A DNA stretch of 64,000 nt from Pseudarthrobacter sulfonivorans (GCF_014712225.1 NZ_JACXBW010000009.1:1-64000), one strand, 5' to 3'; positions 51,406 to 63,377 are shown, numbered from the stretch's first letter. The notes: a model not told the origin generated them from the sequence alone. A program made the numbers and translations.

Positions 51406-52274
51406 GTGAACAGTGTCCCTTCAAATCCGGCCGAGTAGGCGGCACTTCCATCCGAAAATACTGTCAGCCAGGAAAAATCGAAATGGTTCTCCAGATCGGC
51501 GCCGGGGACGAAGAACAACGCCGTTGCCAGTGCGTCAGCCAGCATGGTGCTGTCCGCCACGGTCCAGGTGGCCACGGCTGTGGTGACGGGCAGGCCTGTG
51601 GTGCCGTCGAGGACATGGTTCAGGCCGTCGCCCCACACCCGGCGGTTGGAGGCAGAAGCACATAAGGCGCCCCCGGAAACCGCAACCGTGCCGATGGCCT
51701 TGGTGGGATCGTACGGGTGCTCCAGGGCGACGGTGATGACGTCCGGACCGCGATACAACAGGTCTCCGCTGGCATCGATGAGGAAGTTCCCATGGCCCTG
51801 TGCACGCAGTTCGGCGGCCAGGAGATCCACCAGCTGGCCCTTCCCGGCGGCGCCGATATCCAGGACCACGGGCACATGGTTGGTGAGGACCGTGCCGTCC
51901 CAATCCAGGGCGTCCTCCCAACGGGGTGGCGCCGTGGGGGAGCCCGAAGGCCGCAGCGAGTAGGTGGCGTCGTAGCCCAACCGCTCAAGGCTGCCGCCGA
52001 TCAGCGGAGTCATCGCCCCTGCTGAGAGGTCGTACAGCGACCGGTACAGCCCGCCAAGCGCCGCGGCCTCCGCGGGAAACTCATGCCGCCCCGGCTGGCG
52101 GGCCATGGCACTGACGGCTGAATCCGGACGGAACCGTGACCACTCGCCGTCGTACGCTTCCACCACGGCGAGAAGCCGTGCGCGGACTCCGGCCGGAAGC
52201 GGCCGGGGCGTGGTGATTTCCCAACGGGTGCCGATCCCGTCGAAGCGGAACTCCTCCCAGTCGGGCTGCGGCAC
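51402..52274 (-). CDS. apbE: FAD:protein FMN transferase (ApbE)
   Basis: 290 residues. Covalently attaches FMN to Ser/Thr of target proteins. Motifs: DGIGTRWEITTP near the N-terminus, VVLDIGAAGKGQLVDLLA, NFLIDASGDLLYRG (FAD/metal-binding), and WTVADSTMLADALATALF. No clear signal peptide or lipobox, so it may act in the cytoplasm or be exported by other means. Sits between the FMN-binding lipoprotein and the NqrB-like reductase, both probable substrates or partners. Confidence 0.9.
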   Translation of the reverse strand: MPQPDWEEFRFDGIGTRWEITTPRPLPAGVRARLLAVVEAYDGEWSRFRPDSAVSAMARQPGRHEFPAEAAALGGLYRSLYDLSAGAMTPLIGGSLERLGYDATYSLRPSGSPTAPPRWEDALDWDGTVLTNHVPVVLDIGAAGKGQLVDLLAAELRAQGHGNFLIDASGDLLYRGPDVITVALEHPYDPTKAIGTVAVSGGALCASASNRRVWGDGLNHVLDGTTGLPVTTAVATWTVADSTMLADALATALFFVPGADLENHFDFSWLTVFSDGSAAYSAGFEGTLFT

Positions 52275-52277
52275 GGC

Positions 52278-52751
52278 CTACTGGGCCTCCGACTTGATCT
52301 TTTCCACGGCCTGGTTGAACCCGCCGCTGGTCAGGGAGGAGCCGGCAACCTTGGACACCTTCAGCTCGTCAATGTTCTTGCCCACCACTTGCGACGCGAT
52401 CCCGCCGGCGAACTCGCCCTGGAACTTGCGGGTGTTCGGGTTGGAGGGGTGCTGGGTGATGTTGACGGCCGTGACCGTCCCGGCGGCGAGCGTCAGCTCC
52501 ACTCCCACGGTTTCGGTGCCGTTCGGGGAGACGTACGTGCCATCGGCGCTGTACGTCCCGTCCTGGTAGACGGAACCGCTGCCGGCGAGCGATGACGAGG
52601 TGCCGGACGGCGCGGTGGCGCCTGCGGAGCTGTTGTCGGCCGAGGGCGCGGTGGCCCCCTGTGTCGCCGTCGGCGCGCAGCCGGCGACTGTTCCGGCGAG
52701 GGACAGGCCGGCGATTCCGGCGAAAACACTCTTGCGGACTGACGGTCTCAT
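52278..52751 (-). CDS. FMN-binding domain lipoprotein
   Basis: 157 residues. Lipobox VAGC with C25; Ser/Thr/Ala-rich linker to about 60; FMN_bind domain to the end (DGTYSADGTYVSPNGTETVGVE, then VAGSSLTSGGFNQAV). The flavinylation motif, normally SGAT followed by TS, reads AGSS here with S139 at the acceptor position. First gene of the operon; acts outside the membrane, receiving electrons from the NqrB-like protein. Confidence 0.85.
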   Translation of the reverse strand: MRPSVRKSVFAGIAGLSLAGTVAGCAPTATQGATAPSADNSSAGATAPSGTSSSLAGSGSVYQDGTYSADGTYVSPNGTETVGVELTLAAGTVTAVNITQHPSNPNTRKFQGEFAGGIASQVVGKNIDELKVSKVAGSSLTSGGFNQAVEKIKSEAQ

Positions 52752-52920
52752 AACGGGGCTCGTTTCGTGGGCTGGGTGCTTACGGTGTACTCAACGTCGG
52801 ATTCAGCGTAATGGTTCACCCTGTGAACCAGCCTCGAGGCCGCTGTGTACCATGATGCTTCCGGCGAAGGCGACGAGGTCACCCTGCGGAGTTCAAATTC
52901 CTCCACGTCGCGGGCGCCGG

Positions 52921-52926
52921 TAGGCT
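52921..52926 (+). promoter_or_regulatory. -10 box of leaderless argS promoter
   Basis: TAGGCT, 6 nt before the GTG start of argS. Confidence 0.55.
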
Positions 52927-52932
52927 AGAGGG

Positions 52933-54582
52933 GTGACTCCCGAAGAACTCTCCCTCGCCATATCCGCCTGCCTGAAAGACGCCGTCGCCGCCGGCGAAAT
53001 CGGCCTTTCCGCATCAGCTCTTCCTGATGACGTGCGCGTGGAGCGACCGAAGAACCGGGACCACGGCGACTGGGCCACCAACATCGCCCTGCAGCTGTCC
53101 AAGCAGGCCGGCACCAATCCGCGCGAGTTCGCCACCATCCTGAGCGCCCGGCTGAAGACCATCGACGGCGTCTCGGCCGTGGAAATCGCCGGTCCCGGCT
53201 TCCTGAACATCACGGTTGACGCTGCCGCGGCCGGTGCCCTGGCAAAGGCCATCGTGGAAGCCGGCCCGGAATACGGCACCAACACCGCGCTCGCCGGCCA
53301 CGTGGTCAACATGGAGTTTGTTTCGGCGAACCCCACCGGCCCGCTGCATATCGGCCACACCCGCTGGGCTGCCCTCGGCGACGCCATCGCCCGCGTCCTG
53401 CGCGCATCCGGCGCCGAGGTCACCGCCGAGTACTACATCAACGACGCCGGCACGCAGATGAACACCTTCGCCCAGTCGGTGTACAACCGGCTCCACGGAC
53501 TGCCCGTCCCCGACGGCGGCTACCCCGGCCAGTACATCGCGGACCTTGGCCATGAGGTGCTCAGCGAACACCCGGGCATCCGTGAACTCACTGAGGTCGC
53601 TGCGATTCCCGTGATCCGCGCCGCGGCCTACCAGGCCCAGATGAAGGACATCCAGGACACGCTCGCGGATTTCGGCGTCAAATTCGATGTGTTCTTCTCC
53701 GAGCAGGAACTGCACGACGCCGGCGCGATCGGAAGTGCCGTTGCCCGCCTTCGCGAGCAGGGCCACGTGTTCGACGACGGCGGTGCGGTCTGGCTGCGCA
53801 CCACGGACTTCGGCGACGACAAGGACCGCGTCATGATCCGGGCCAACGGCGAGCCCACCTACTTCGCCGCCGACGCCGCTTATTACCTCTCCAAGAAGGA
53901 CCGCGGCTACACCGAGAAGATCTACCTCCTTGGCGCGGACCACCACGGCTACATCAACCGGCTCAAGGCAATCGCGGCCGCGGCGGGCGACGACCCCGAG
54001 GTCAACATCGAGGTACTCATCGGCCAGCTGGTCTCCGTCAACGGTGCCAAATTGTCCAAGCGTGCCGGCAACATCATCGAGCTCAAGGACCTTATCGACT
54101 GGCTCGGCAAGGACGCCGTGCGCTACTCGCTGGCCCGGTTCCCGGCGGATTCTCCCCTGACGCTGGATCCGGACCTGCTCAAGAAGCACAGCAACGAGAA
54201 CCCCGTTTTCTACGTCCAGTACGCCCACGCGCGTACCCGCGGCGCGGCGCGCAACGCCGTGGCCGCCGGTGTGGACCGCAGCGCCTTTGAGGCCTCGCTG
54301 CTGGACCATGCCACCGAAAACGAACTGCTCTCCTACCTGGGCAGCTACCCCTCCATCGTGGCCAAGGCCGCCGAACTGCGCGAGCCGCACCGCATTGCAC
54401 GCCACCTTGAAGTCATTGCCGGCGCCTACCACCGCTGGTATGACGCCTGCCGCATCGCTCCCATGGGGGACGAAGCCGTGACGGATGTCAACCGCACCCG
54501 CCTCTGGCTCAACGATGCCACCAGCCAGGTTCTGGCCAACGGCCTGGACCTCCTTGGCGTCTCCGCTCCGGAACGGATGTGA
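52933..54582 (+). CDS. argS: Arginyl-tRNA synthetase
   Basis: Class I synthetase charging tRNA-Arg, 549 residues. HIGH motif in NPTGPLHIGHTRWAAL (about 135-150); KMSKS-like loop AKLSKRAGN (LSK); N-terminal Add-1 domain (LPDDVRVERPKNRDHGDWATNIAL); C-terminal anticodon-binding DALR domain with YHRWYDACRI. GTG start with a -10 box 6 nt upstream, so leaderless. First gene of the argS-lysA-hom-thrC-thrB block. Confidence 0.96.
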   Translation: MTPEELSLAISACLKDAVAAGEIGLSASALPDDVRVERPKNRDHGDWATNIALQLSKQAGTNPREFATILSARLKTIDGVSAVEIAGPGFLNITVDAAAAGALAKAIVEAGPEYGTNTALAGHVVNMEFVSANPTGPLHIGHTRWAALGDAIARVLRASGAEVTAEYYINDAGTQMNTFAQSVYNRLHGLPVPDGGYPGQYIADLGHEVLSEHPGIRELTEVAAIPVIRAAAYQAQMKDIQDTLADFGVKFDVFFSEQELHDAGAIGSAVARLREQGHVFDDGGAVWLRTTDFGDDKDRVMIRANGEPTYFAADAAYYLSKKDRGYTEKIYLLGADHHGYINRLKAIAAAAGDDPEVNIEVLIGQLVSVNGAKLSKRAGNIIELKDLIDWLGKDAVRYSLARFPADSPLTLDPDLLKKHSNENPVFYVQYAHARTRGAARNAVAAGVDRSAFEASLLDHATENELLSYLGSYPSIVAKAAELREPHRIARHLEVIAGAYHRWYDACRIAPMGDEAVTDVNRTRLWLNDATSQVLANGLDLLGVSAPERM

Positions 54583-54587
54583 GCCCC

Positions 54588-56096
54588 ATGTCAGCACAGA
54601 ACGCAGCACCGAGCACCACAGCCCTTGCCCCCGCGGGTTCCCCGTTGGCCCCCGAGTGGCTCGCCGTTCCCGCGGACCTGAACACGCTCCACGAACCGAT
54701 GTGGGCCCAGGGCGTGCAAAGGAACGACGCCGGCGAGCTGGCAGCTGACGGCATCACAGTCAGCGCGCTCAAGGAACAGTTCGGCACACCGCTGTTCGTC
54801 ATGGACGAGGCCGATTTCCGCGCCAGGGCACGGTCCTTCAAGGACTCCTTCGATGAAGCCTTCGCTGATATCTGCGGCGGAGTGGACGTCTACTACGCCG
54901 GTAAGTCGTTCCTCTGCACCGCGGTGGTGAAGTGGGTGGAGGAAGAAGGCCTGCGCCTTGACACTGCCTCCGGCGGTGAACTCGCCGTAGCCGCACGCGC
55001 CGGCATCGAGGGTGCACGCGTAGCCCTGCACGGCAACAACAAGTCGGACGCGGAGATCAACCGTGCCCTCGACATGGGCCTCGGCCGCATTGTGGTGGAC
55101 AGCCTCGATGAGCTGGACCGGGTGGCCAAAATTGCGTCCGGCCGCGGCGAGCAGGCCAAGGTCATGCTGCGGCTGACCCCGGGCGTGCACGCCCATACCC
55201 ACGAGTTCATCGCCACCGCCCACGAGGACCAGAAGTTCGGCCTCTCCATGGCGGAGGACACCACCGAGCAGGCCGGGCTGTCAGCGGCCGAAGAGGCCGT
55301 GGCCGCGGCCACGAGCCACGCCAGCATCGACCTGCTCGGGCTGCACTGCCACATCGGTTCCCAGATCTTCGAGCCGGACGGCTTCGCGCTGGCCGCCGAG
55401 AAGCTCCTCCGCTTCCTTGCCGCCATGCAGGAAAAATACTCCATCGTGATGCCCGAACTGGACCTGGGCGGCGGCTACGGCATCGCCTACACCCCGGTGG
55501 ACACGCCCCGCCCCGCGGCCGAGATCGCGCAGGCGATGGCCGCCGTCGTGCGTTCCACCTGCGCGGACCTGGGCATCAAGTCCCCCCGGATTTCCATTGA
55601 ACCGGGCCGCGCAATCGTGGGCAGCACCACGTTCACGCTGTACGAGGTGGGCACCCTGAAGACCGTGCGTGTTGACGCACCCGCCGCCGGAACAGCCGAA
55701 ACAGCCGGAACGCAGCCGGAAAACGTTACGCACCCGCGGCGCTATGTGTCAGTTGACGGCGGGATGAGCGACAACGCCCGCCCGGTGCTCTACGACGCGG
55801 ATTATTCCGCCATTCTCGCCTCGCGCACCTCGGGCGCGGCTCCGCAGCTGTCCCGCGTGGTGGGCAAACATTGCGAGAGCGGCGACATAGTTGTTAGAGA
55901 TGTATATCTGCCCGAGGACGTGGCAGCCGGTGATCTGCTTGCTGTACCGGGAACCGGCGCCTACTGCTGGGCCCTCTCGAGCAACTACAACTATCTGGCC
56001 CGGCCGGGCGTTGTCGCGGTGCGCGACGGATCTGCCCGGCTGATTGTCCGCGGGGAAACCGAAGAAGATCTGCTCAACCGCGACATGGGAGTCTGA
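54588..56096 (+). CDS. lysA: Diaminopimelate decarboxylase
   Basis: Last step of lysine synthesis, meso-diaminopimelate to L-lysine. PLP lysine is K106 in VYYAGKSFL; GLHCHIGSQIF and LDLGGGYGIAY bind cofactor and substrate; CESGDIVVRDVYLPEDVAAGD near the C-terminus contains the catalytic Cys of the partner subunit. About 502 residues from ATG 54588; GTG 54579, overlapping the argS stop, is an alternative. The roughly 40-residue N-terminal extension is common in Actinobacteria. Confidence 0.95.
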   Translation: MSAQNAAPSTTALAPAGSPLAPEWLAVPADLNTLHEPMWAQGVQRNDAGELAADGITVSALKEQFGTPLFVMDEADFRARARSFKDSFDEAFADICGGVDVYYAGKSFLCTAVVKWVEEEGLRLDTASGGELAVAARAGIEGARVALHGNNKSDAEINRALDMGLGRIVVDSLDELDRVAKIASGRGEQAKVMLRLTPGVHAHTHEFIATAHEDQKFGLSMAEDTTEQAGLSAAEEAVAAATSHASIDLLGLHCHIGSQIFEPDGFALAAEKLLRFLAAMQEKYSIVMPELDLGGGYGIAYTPVDTPRPAAEIAQAMAAVVRSTCADLGIKSPRISIEPGRAIVGSTTFTLYEVGTLKTVRVDAPAAGTAETAGTQPENVTHPRRYVSVDGGMSDNARPVLYDADYSAILASRTSGAAPQLSRVVGKHCESGDIVVRDVYLPEDVAAGDLLAVPGTGAYCWALSSNYNYLARPGVVAVRDGSARLIVRGETEEDLLNRDMGV

Positions 56097-57413
56097 ATGA
56101 CTGAATTGCGAACCCTGAAAGTAGCCCTCCTGGGCTGTGGCAACGTTGGGGCCCAGGTTGCGCGGATTCTCATCGAGGACGCCGACGCCCTGGCCGCCCG
56201 CACCGGTGCACGCCTGCAGCTCAGCGGCATCGCCGTGCGCAACGTGAACGCCAAGCGTGACGTGGAGCTTCCGCAGGAACTGTTCACCACCGACGCCGAA
56301 ACCCTCGTCAAGGACGCCGACCTGGTGATCGAGCTGATGGGCGGCATCGAGCCGGCGCGCACGCTGATCCTCTCTGCGCTGCGGAACGGCGCCTGTGTGG
56401 TGACCGGCAACAAGGCCCTGCTGGCGCAGGACGGACCCACCCTCTACGAAGAGGCTGACAAGGCCGGTGTGCAGCTGTCCTACGAGGCCGCCGTGGCCGG
56501 CGCCATCCCCATCCTGCGGCCCATCCGCGACAGTCTGTCCGGCGACCGGATCACCCGCGTCCTGGGCATCGTCAACGGCACCACCAACTTCATCCTGGAC
56601 CAGATGGATTCCACCGGCGCGCAGTTCGCCGACGCCCTGGCCGAAGCCCAGCGCCTCGGTTACGCGGAAGCGGACCCCACCGCCGACGTCGAAGGCCACG
56701 ACGCCGCAGCGAAGGCCGCGATCCTGGCCACGCTGTCCTTCCACACCCGGTTCGCGCTGGAAAACGTCCACTGCGAGGGCATCACGTCCGTCACGGCCGC
56801 CGACATCGCAGCGGCCAAGGACGCCGGCCTCGTCATCAAGCTGCTGGCCATCGCTGAAAAGCTCACGGATGCCGACGGCGGCGAAGGCGTTTCGGTGCGG
56901 GTGCACCCCACGCTGCTGCCGCGTGAGCACCCGCTGGCTGCCGTCCGCGGCGCCTTCAACGCGGTGTTCATCGAGGCCGAAAACGCCGGCGAACTGATGT
57001 TCTATGGACAGGGCGCAGGCGGGACGCCAACGGCGTCCGCCGTCCTGGGCGACCTCGTTTCGGCGGCCCGCCGCCTGGTCCTGGGCGGACCGCAGCGGAC
57101 AGAGACCACCACCGGCCACGTGCCGGCACTGCCCATCGCCGCAGCCACGACCAGCTACTACATCGGCCTCGACGTCGCCGACCAGCCCGGCGTGCTCGCC
57201 AGGATCGCCCAGCTTTTTGCGGAGCACGGCGTGTCCATCGAAACCATGCGGCAGACCATCCACCGGGACGCTGAATCCAACGTGGAGTCGGCGGAACTGC
57301 GGATCGTCACGCACCGTGCATCAGAGGCTGCCCTCGCAGCCACCGTCGAGGCCGTGAAAGGCCTGGACGTCATCAATTCAGTTACATCCGTTCTGCGGGT
57401 AGAAGGAGTCTAA
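56097..57413 (+). CDS. hom: Homoserine dehydrogenase
   Basis: Reduces aspartate semialdehyde to homoserine. 438 residues: Rossmann LGCGNVGAQVARIL, catalytic-domain segments EAAVAGAIPILRPIRDSL and GIVNGTTNFIL, and a C-terminal ACT domain from about 350 (YYIGLDVADQPGVLARIAQLF) for threonine feedback. Starts directly after the lysA stop and is followed without gap by thrC. Confidence 0.96.
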   Translation: MTELRTLKVALLGCGNVGAQVARILIEDADALAARTGARLQLSGIAVRNVNAKRDVELPQELFTTDAETLVKDADLVIELMGGIEPARTLILSALRNGACVVTGNKALLAQDGPTLYEEADKAGVQLSYEAAVAGAIPILRPIRDSLSGDRITRVLGIVNGTTNFILDQMDSTGAQFADALAEAQRLGYAEADPTADVEGHDAAAKAAILATLSFHTRFALENVHCEGITSVTAADIAAAKDAGLVIKLLAIAEKLTDADGGEGVSVRVHPTLLPREHPLAAVRGAFNAVFIEAENAGELMFYGQGAGGTPTASAVLGDLVSAARRLVLGGPQRTETTTGHVPALPIAAATTSYYIGLDVADQPGVLARIAQLFAEHGVSIETMRQTIHRDAESNVESAELRIVTHRASEAALAATVEAVKGLDVINSVTSVLRVEGV

Positions 57414-58520
57414 GTGGCTCACCAATGGCGCGGCGTTATCCGCGAATACGCTGACCGTCTGCCCGTGACGGAATCCACCCGGGTGATCACCCTGGGCGAG
57501 GGCGGCACCCCGCTGGTCCACGCACAGAAGCTCTCCGAGCTGACGGGTTCCACCGTGTACCTGAAGGTCGAGGGGATGAACCCCACGGGCTCGTTCAAGG
57601 ACCGCGGCATGACCATGGCCATGACCGCAGCCGTGGAATCCGGTGCCAAGGCCGTTGTCTGCGCCTCCACCGGAAACACCTCGGCCTCGGCAGCCGCCTA
57701 CGCCACCGCAGCCGGCCTGAAGTGCGCCGTGCTGGTGCCCGAGGGCAAGATCTCCATGGGCAAGCTGAGCCAGGCCATCGCGCACGGTGCCACGCTGCTC
57801 CAGGTGGACGGCAACTTCGACAACTGCCTGGACATCGCCCGGAAGCTGGGGGAGTCCTACCCGGTGTTCCTGGTGAACTCCGTGAACCCCGCCCGCATCC
57901 AGGGCCAGAAGACCGGTGCGTTCGAGATCGTGGACTCCCTGGGCGACGCCCCGGACATCCATGTCCTCCCGGTGGGCAATGCCGGCAACATCACGGCGTA
58001 CTGGAAGGGCTACAAGGAGTACGCGGCACCGTTTGAGTCCGCGACGGCCGGAACCCTTCCCGCCGTGTCCACCAAAACGCCGCAGATGTGGGGCTTCCAG
58101 GCCGCCGGTGCTGCCCCGTTCGTGGCCGGGCACCCCATCACGGAACCGGACACCATCGCTACTGCCATCCGGATCGGCAACCCTGCATCCTGGGACGGCG
58201 CCATTGCCGCACGTGACGAGTCCGGCGGCTTCATCGACGCCGTGACCGACGAGCAGATCCTCGACGCCCACCGCTGGCTGTCGGCCCGCGAAGGCGTTTT
58301 TGTCGAACCAGGTTCCGCCGCGGGTGTGGCAGGCCTGCTGAAGAAGCACGCCGCAGGGGAAGTTCCTTCCGGAAAAATCATCGTGATCACCGTGACAGGC
58401 CACGGCCTCAAGGACCCCCAGTGGGCCCTGCGCACGGAGGACGGCAGCGAAGTGCAGCCCGTCAAGGTCTCCAACGACGTCGTCACTGTTGCAGCTGAAC
58501 TGGGACTGGAAGAAAAGTAA
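57414..58520 (+). CDS. thrC: Threonine synthase
   Basis: PLP enzyme converting O-phosphohomoserine to threonine. 368 residues; GTG start. PLP lysine K62 in [27 protein letters not shown] phosphate loop; [19 protein letters not shown]. Short, type 1 form without the N-terminal extension of the plant and yeast enzymes. Directly follows hom and precedes thrB by 2 nt. Confidence 0.96.
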   Translation: MAHQWRGVIREYADRLPVTESTRVITLGEGGTPLVHAQKLSELTGSTVYLKVEGMNPTGSFKDRGMTMAMTAAVESGAKAVVCASTGNTSASAAAYATAAGLKCAVLVPEGKISMGKLSQAIAHGATLLQVDGNFDNCLDIARKLGESYPVFLVNSVNPARIQGQKTGAFEIVDSLGDAPDIHVLPVGNAGNITAYWKGYKEYAAPFESATAGTLPAVSTKTPQMWGFQAAGAAPFVAGHPITEPDTIATAIRIGNPASWDGAIAARDESGGFIDAVTDEQILDAHRWLSAREGVFVEPGSAAGVAGLLKKHAAGEVPSGKIIVITVTGHGLKDPQWALRTEDGSEVQPVKVSNDVVTVAAELGLEEK

Positions 58521-58522
58521 CC

Positions 58523-59497
58523 TTGGAAACCACCACGCCCACCACCGTTGTCCTGCCCCTTATTGAGGCAGGACAGCGCGTCACCGTCAGGGTCCCGGCC
58601 ACCAGCGCCAACCTCGGGCCGGGATATGACAGCCTGGGCCTCGCCCTGGCACTGCACGACACCCTGACGGTGGAAAGCCTTGAAACCGATGAGCTCCTGT
58701 TCGAACTCAGCGGCGAGGGGGCGGAGAGCCTGCCGCGCGACGCCAGCCACCTTGTGGTGCGGGCCATGGAGGCGGCTTTCTCACGGCTTGGTTTCCGGCA
58801 CGGCGGGCTGAAAATTACGGCGACGAACGTCAATCCGCACGGGCGTGGCCTGGGGTCGTCAGCCTCGGCCGTGGTGGCCGCAGTTTCAGCCGCCAACGCC
58901 ATGGTGCCGACGGCGGGGCAGCGCGGGCGGGACTGGATCCTGCAGCTCACCAGCGAAATGGAAGGCCACCCGGACAACGTCGCACCGGCGATTTTCGGCG
59001 GATTGGCGCTGTCATGGCAGGACAGTGAGCAGTACAGGAGCACATGCGCCACCGTTGTTGGTTCGGTCATCCCCATCGTGGCAGTTCCGGACTTTGAACT
59101 GTCCACCGAAGCGGCCCGCGCACTGCTACCGGCATCCGTAGGCCACCACGCCGCGGCGATGAACTCCGGCCGGGCTGCGCTGCTCATCCACGCGCTGACA
59201 CGGAAGCCGGAGTTCCTGCTCGCCGGTACCGAGGACTACCTCCACCAGAGCTACCGGGCCGAGGCCATGCGCCCCAGCGCCGCTCTCATCAGGGCACTGC
59301 GCAGTGCAGGCCACGCAGCAGTGGTTTCAGGTGCCGGGCCCACCGTGCTTGTGCTCGCCAACGGCGAAGCCGAAGCCGCGGAAATACTTGCCCTGATCGA
59401 ATCCTTCACGGCGGCCAACACGCCCGGCATCGGCTGGCGCGTGCTGAAGCTGGCAGTGGACGTCGAAGGTGCTAAGGTGGACTTACACCGGCGGTAA
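58523..59497 (+). CDS. thrB: Homoserine kinase
   Basis: GHMP kinase phosphorylating homoserine, 324 residues. TTG start 2 nt after the thrC stop. VRVPATSANLGPGYDSLGLAL is the substrate motif; GRGLGSSASAVVAAVSAAN is the ATP-binding glycine loop; VVSGAGPTVLVLA is the third GHMP motif. Completes the threonine pathway operon, with the order thrC-thrB usual in Actinobacteria. Confidence 0.95.
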   Translation: METTTPTTVVLPLIEAGQRVTVRVPATSANLGPGYDSLGLALALHDTLTVESLETDELLFELSGEGAESLPRDASHLVVRAMEAAFSRLGFRHGGLKITATNVNPHGRGLGSSASAVVAAVSAANAMVPTAGQRGRDWILQLTSEMEGHPDNVAPAIFGGLALSWQDSEQYRSTCATVVGSVIPIVAVPDFELSTEAARALLPASVGHHAAAMNSGRAALLIHALTRKPEFLLAGTEDYLHQSYRAEAMRPSAALIRALRSAGHAAVVSGAGPTVLVLANGEAEAAEILALIESFTAANTPGIGWRVLKLAVDVEGAKVDLHRR

Positions 59498-59798
59498 TTC
59501 CGCCTATCTGATCCGCAACTGCATTTCAGTTGTACTTGATCTCCTACTGCGCAATATATTCCGGTGTCACCTGCTTGGTCTGTCGCAGGAATCTGCAGCC
59601 TGTCACATGACTGCCCCTGGACCGTCAGCCCGGCGCCCCGCCATTAATCGGTGCGTGAGGTGAATCAGTATCCGGCCCTGCTGGCCGAAATCCAACCGGC
59701 AAGGCCGAAAATCCCGGCTGCAGATCTGAACTGCAGCCCAGATCAAATCATCGCGTCCAGCTCCCAGTCTGGACGCCGTCGAGGGGGAAGGATCCTTC
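59498..59798 (+). other. Structured 5' leader of rho
   Basis: No gene is visible. It holds three perfect hairpins: caactg/cagttg (59516-59532), ggctgcag/ctgcagcc (59716-59738) and gcgtccag/ctggacgc (59753-59776), with a C-rich, poorly structured stretch between the first two that could serve as a Rho-binding site. rho genes are commonly autoregulated through their leaders. The SD (gaggggg, aagga) follows the last hairpin. Confidence 0.55.
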
Positions 59799-61997
<2,199 letters not shown>

Positions 61998-62004
61998 CTG
62001 TTTT

Positions 62005-62103
62005 AGGGGCGGGGTGCGGTTGACTCGCGTGGTTCGCCACGCAGGTTTTCCGCCCCCGCCCCTTCGCGTGGTGGCCATGTCCTGACGGACTTGGCCACCA
62101 CGC
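62005..62103 (+). other. Two successive hairpins between rho and prfA
   Basis: First: 10-bp stem aggggcgggg / ccccgcccct extended by gcgg/ccgc, enclosing gcgtgg-TTCG-ccacgc. Second: perfect 12-bp stem gcgtggtggcca (62066-62077) / tggccaccacgc (62092-62103) with an inner gtcc/ggac. The gcgtgg and ccacgc segments of the two hairpins can cross-pair, so alternative structures are possible. Probably terminates or attenuates rho transcription. Confidence 0.6.
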
Positions 62104-62279
62104 TTCGGCAGGCCCGTAAGGGAGATGACAGGGCCCCGACCTGAGCTTGCGAAGGTTGGGAGTCATCGACCGCTCCCGGGGCGGAAAACCCGCGCGGCTT
62201 CGGCGTTAAGTCGCCGGCCGTGGCCCGTGGCCCGTGTCTGTTTGTTACTAGACTTGTAAGAGTCGAAAGAGGTTTTGAA

Positions 62280-63353
62280 ATGTTTGAGTCCGTACAGGGC
62301 CTGCTTGATGAGCATGACTCCATCCAGGCGCAGCTGGGGGATCCTGCTGTTTATGCTGACCAGCGGCTGGCTCGGAAGCTGGGGCGGCGGTCTGCGCAGC
62401 TCAATGGCATTGTGGAGGCCTATCACAAGTGGGAGGGCATCCGCGATGACCTTGCTGCGGCGAAAGAGATGGCTGGGGAGGACCCCGAGTTTGCTGCCGA
62501 GGTGCCTGAGCTGGAGGCTGCCTTGGAGACTGCGTCGGCCAAGCTGCGCAGGCTCCTGATTCCACGCGACCCTGACGACGCCCGCAACGTGATCCTTGAG
62601 GTCAAGGGCGGTGAAGGCGGCGACGAAGCCGCCCTGTTCGCCGGCGACCTGCTGCGGATGTACACCCGGTACGCGGAGTCACGCGGCTGGAAGACTGAAC
62701 TTATCTCTGCCACCGAGTCTGACCTGGGCGGTTACAAGGACGTCCAGATGGCCGTCAAGGGAAGCTCGAACGATCCTGCCGAGGGTGTTTACGCGCGGCT
62801 GAAGTTCGAGGGCGGCGTGCACCGTGTGCAGCGTGTGCCCGTCACCGAATCGCAGGGCCGTATTCACACGTCCGCCGCAGGCGTCCTGGTGCTGCCCGAG
62901 GTTGACGAGCCCGAAGAGCTGGACATCAACCAGAACGACCTCAAGATCGACGTCTACCGCTCCTCCGGTCCTGGCGGCCAGTCCGTGAACACCACGGACT
63001 CCGCTGTCCGCATCACCCACCTTCCCACGGGCATCGTGGTGGCCATGCAGAACGAGAAATCGCAGCTGCAGAACCGCGAGGCAGGCATGCGCGTGCTCCG
63101 CGCCCGCATCCTGGCACACCAGCAGGAGATCATCGACGCCGAGAACTCGGCCCAGCGGAAGTCCCAGATCCGTACCATGGACCGTTCGGAACGCATCCGC
63201 ACCTACAACTACCCGGAGAACCGCATCGCGGACCACCGCACCGGCTACAAGGCGTACAACCTGGACCAGGTCATGAACGGCGACCTTGAACCGGTCATCC
63301 AGTCAGCCATCGAGATGGACGAACAGGCACGCCTGGACGCCATCGGCGATTAG
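62280..63353 (+). CDS. prfA: Peptide chain release factor 1 (RF1)
   Basis: Terminates at UAG and UAA. 357 residues from ATG 62280, which has AGAGG 7 nt upstream; upstream in-frame codons lack support. The PxT stop-codon motif is P187-V188-T189, and GGQ is at 232-234. The C-terminus [28 protein letters not shown] is characteristic of RF1. A TAGACT box at 62249-62254 is a plausible -10. prmC follows 24 nt downstream. Confidence 0.97.
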   Translation: MFESVQGLLDEHDSIQAQLGDPAVYADQRLARKLGRRSAQLNGIVEAYHKWEGIRDDLAAAKEMAGEDPEFAAEVPELEAALETASAKLRRLLIPRDPDDARNVILEVKGGEGGDEAALFAGDLLRMYTRYAESRGWKTELISATESDLGGYKDVQMAVKGSSNDPAEGVYARLKFEGGVHRVQRVPVTESQGRIHTSAAGVLVLPEVDEPEELDINQNDLKIDVYRSSGPGGQSVNTTDSAVRITHLPTGIVVAMQNEKSQLQNREAGMRVLRARILAHQQEIIDAENSAQRKSQIRTMDRSERIRTYNYPENRIADHRTGYKAYNLDQVMNGDLEPVIQSAIEMDEQARLDAIGD

Positions 63354-63377
63354 CCAGTTGCCGGGAACTGCACAGAT

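Noticed and set aside
53014..54609. 531-codon minus-strand frame opposite argS
   Set aside because: argS on the plus strand shows HIGH and KMSKS-type motifs; the antisense frame has none.
55749..57314. 521-codon minus-strand frame opposite lysA/hom
   Set aside because: Antisense shadow; both real genes have intact catalytic motifs.
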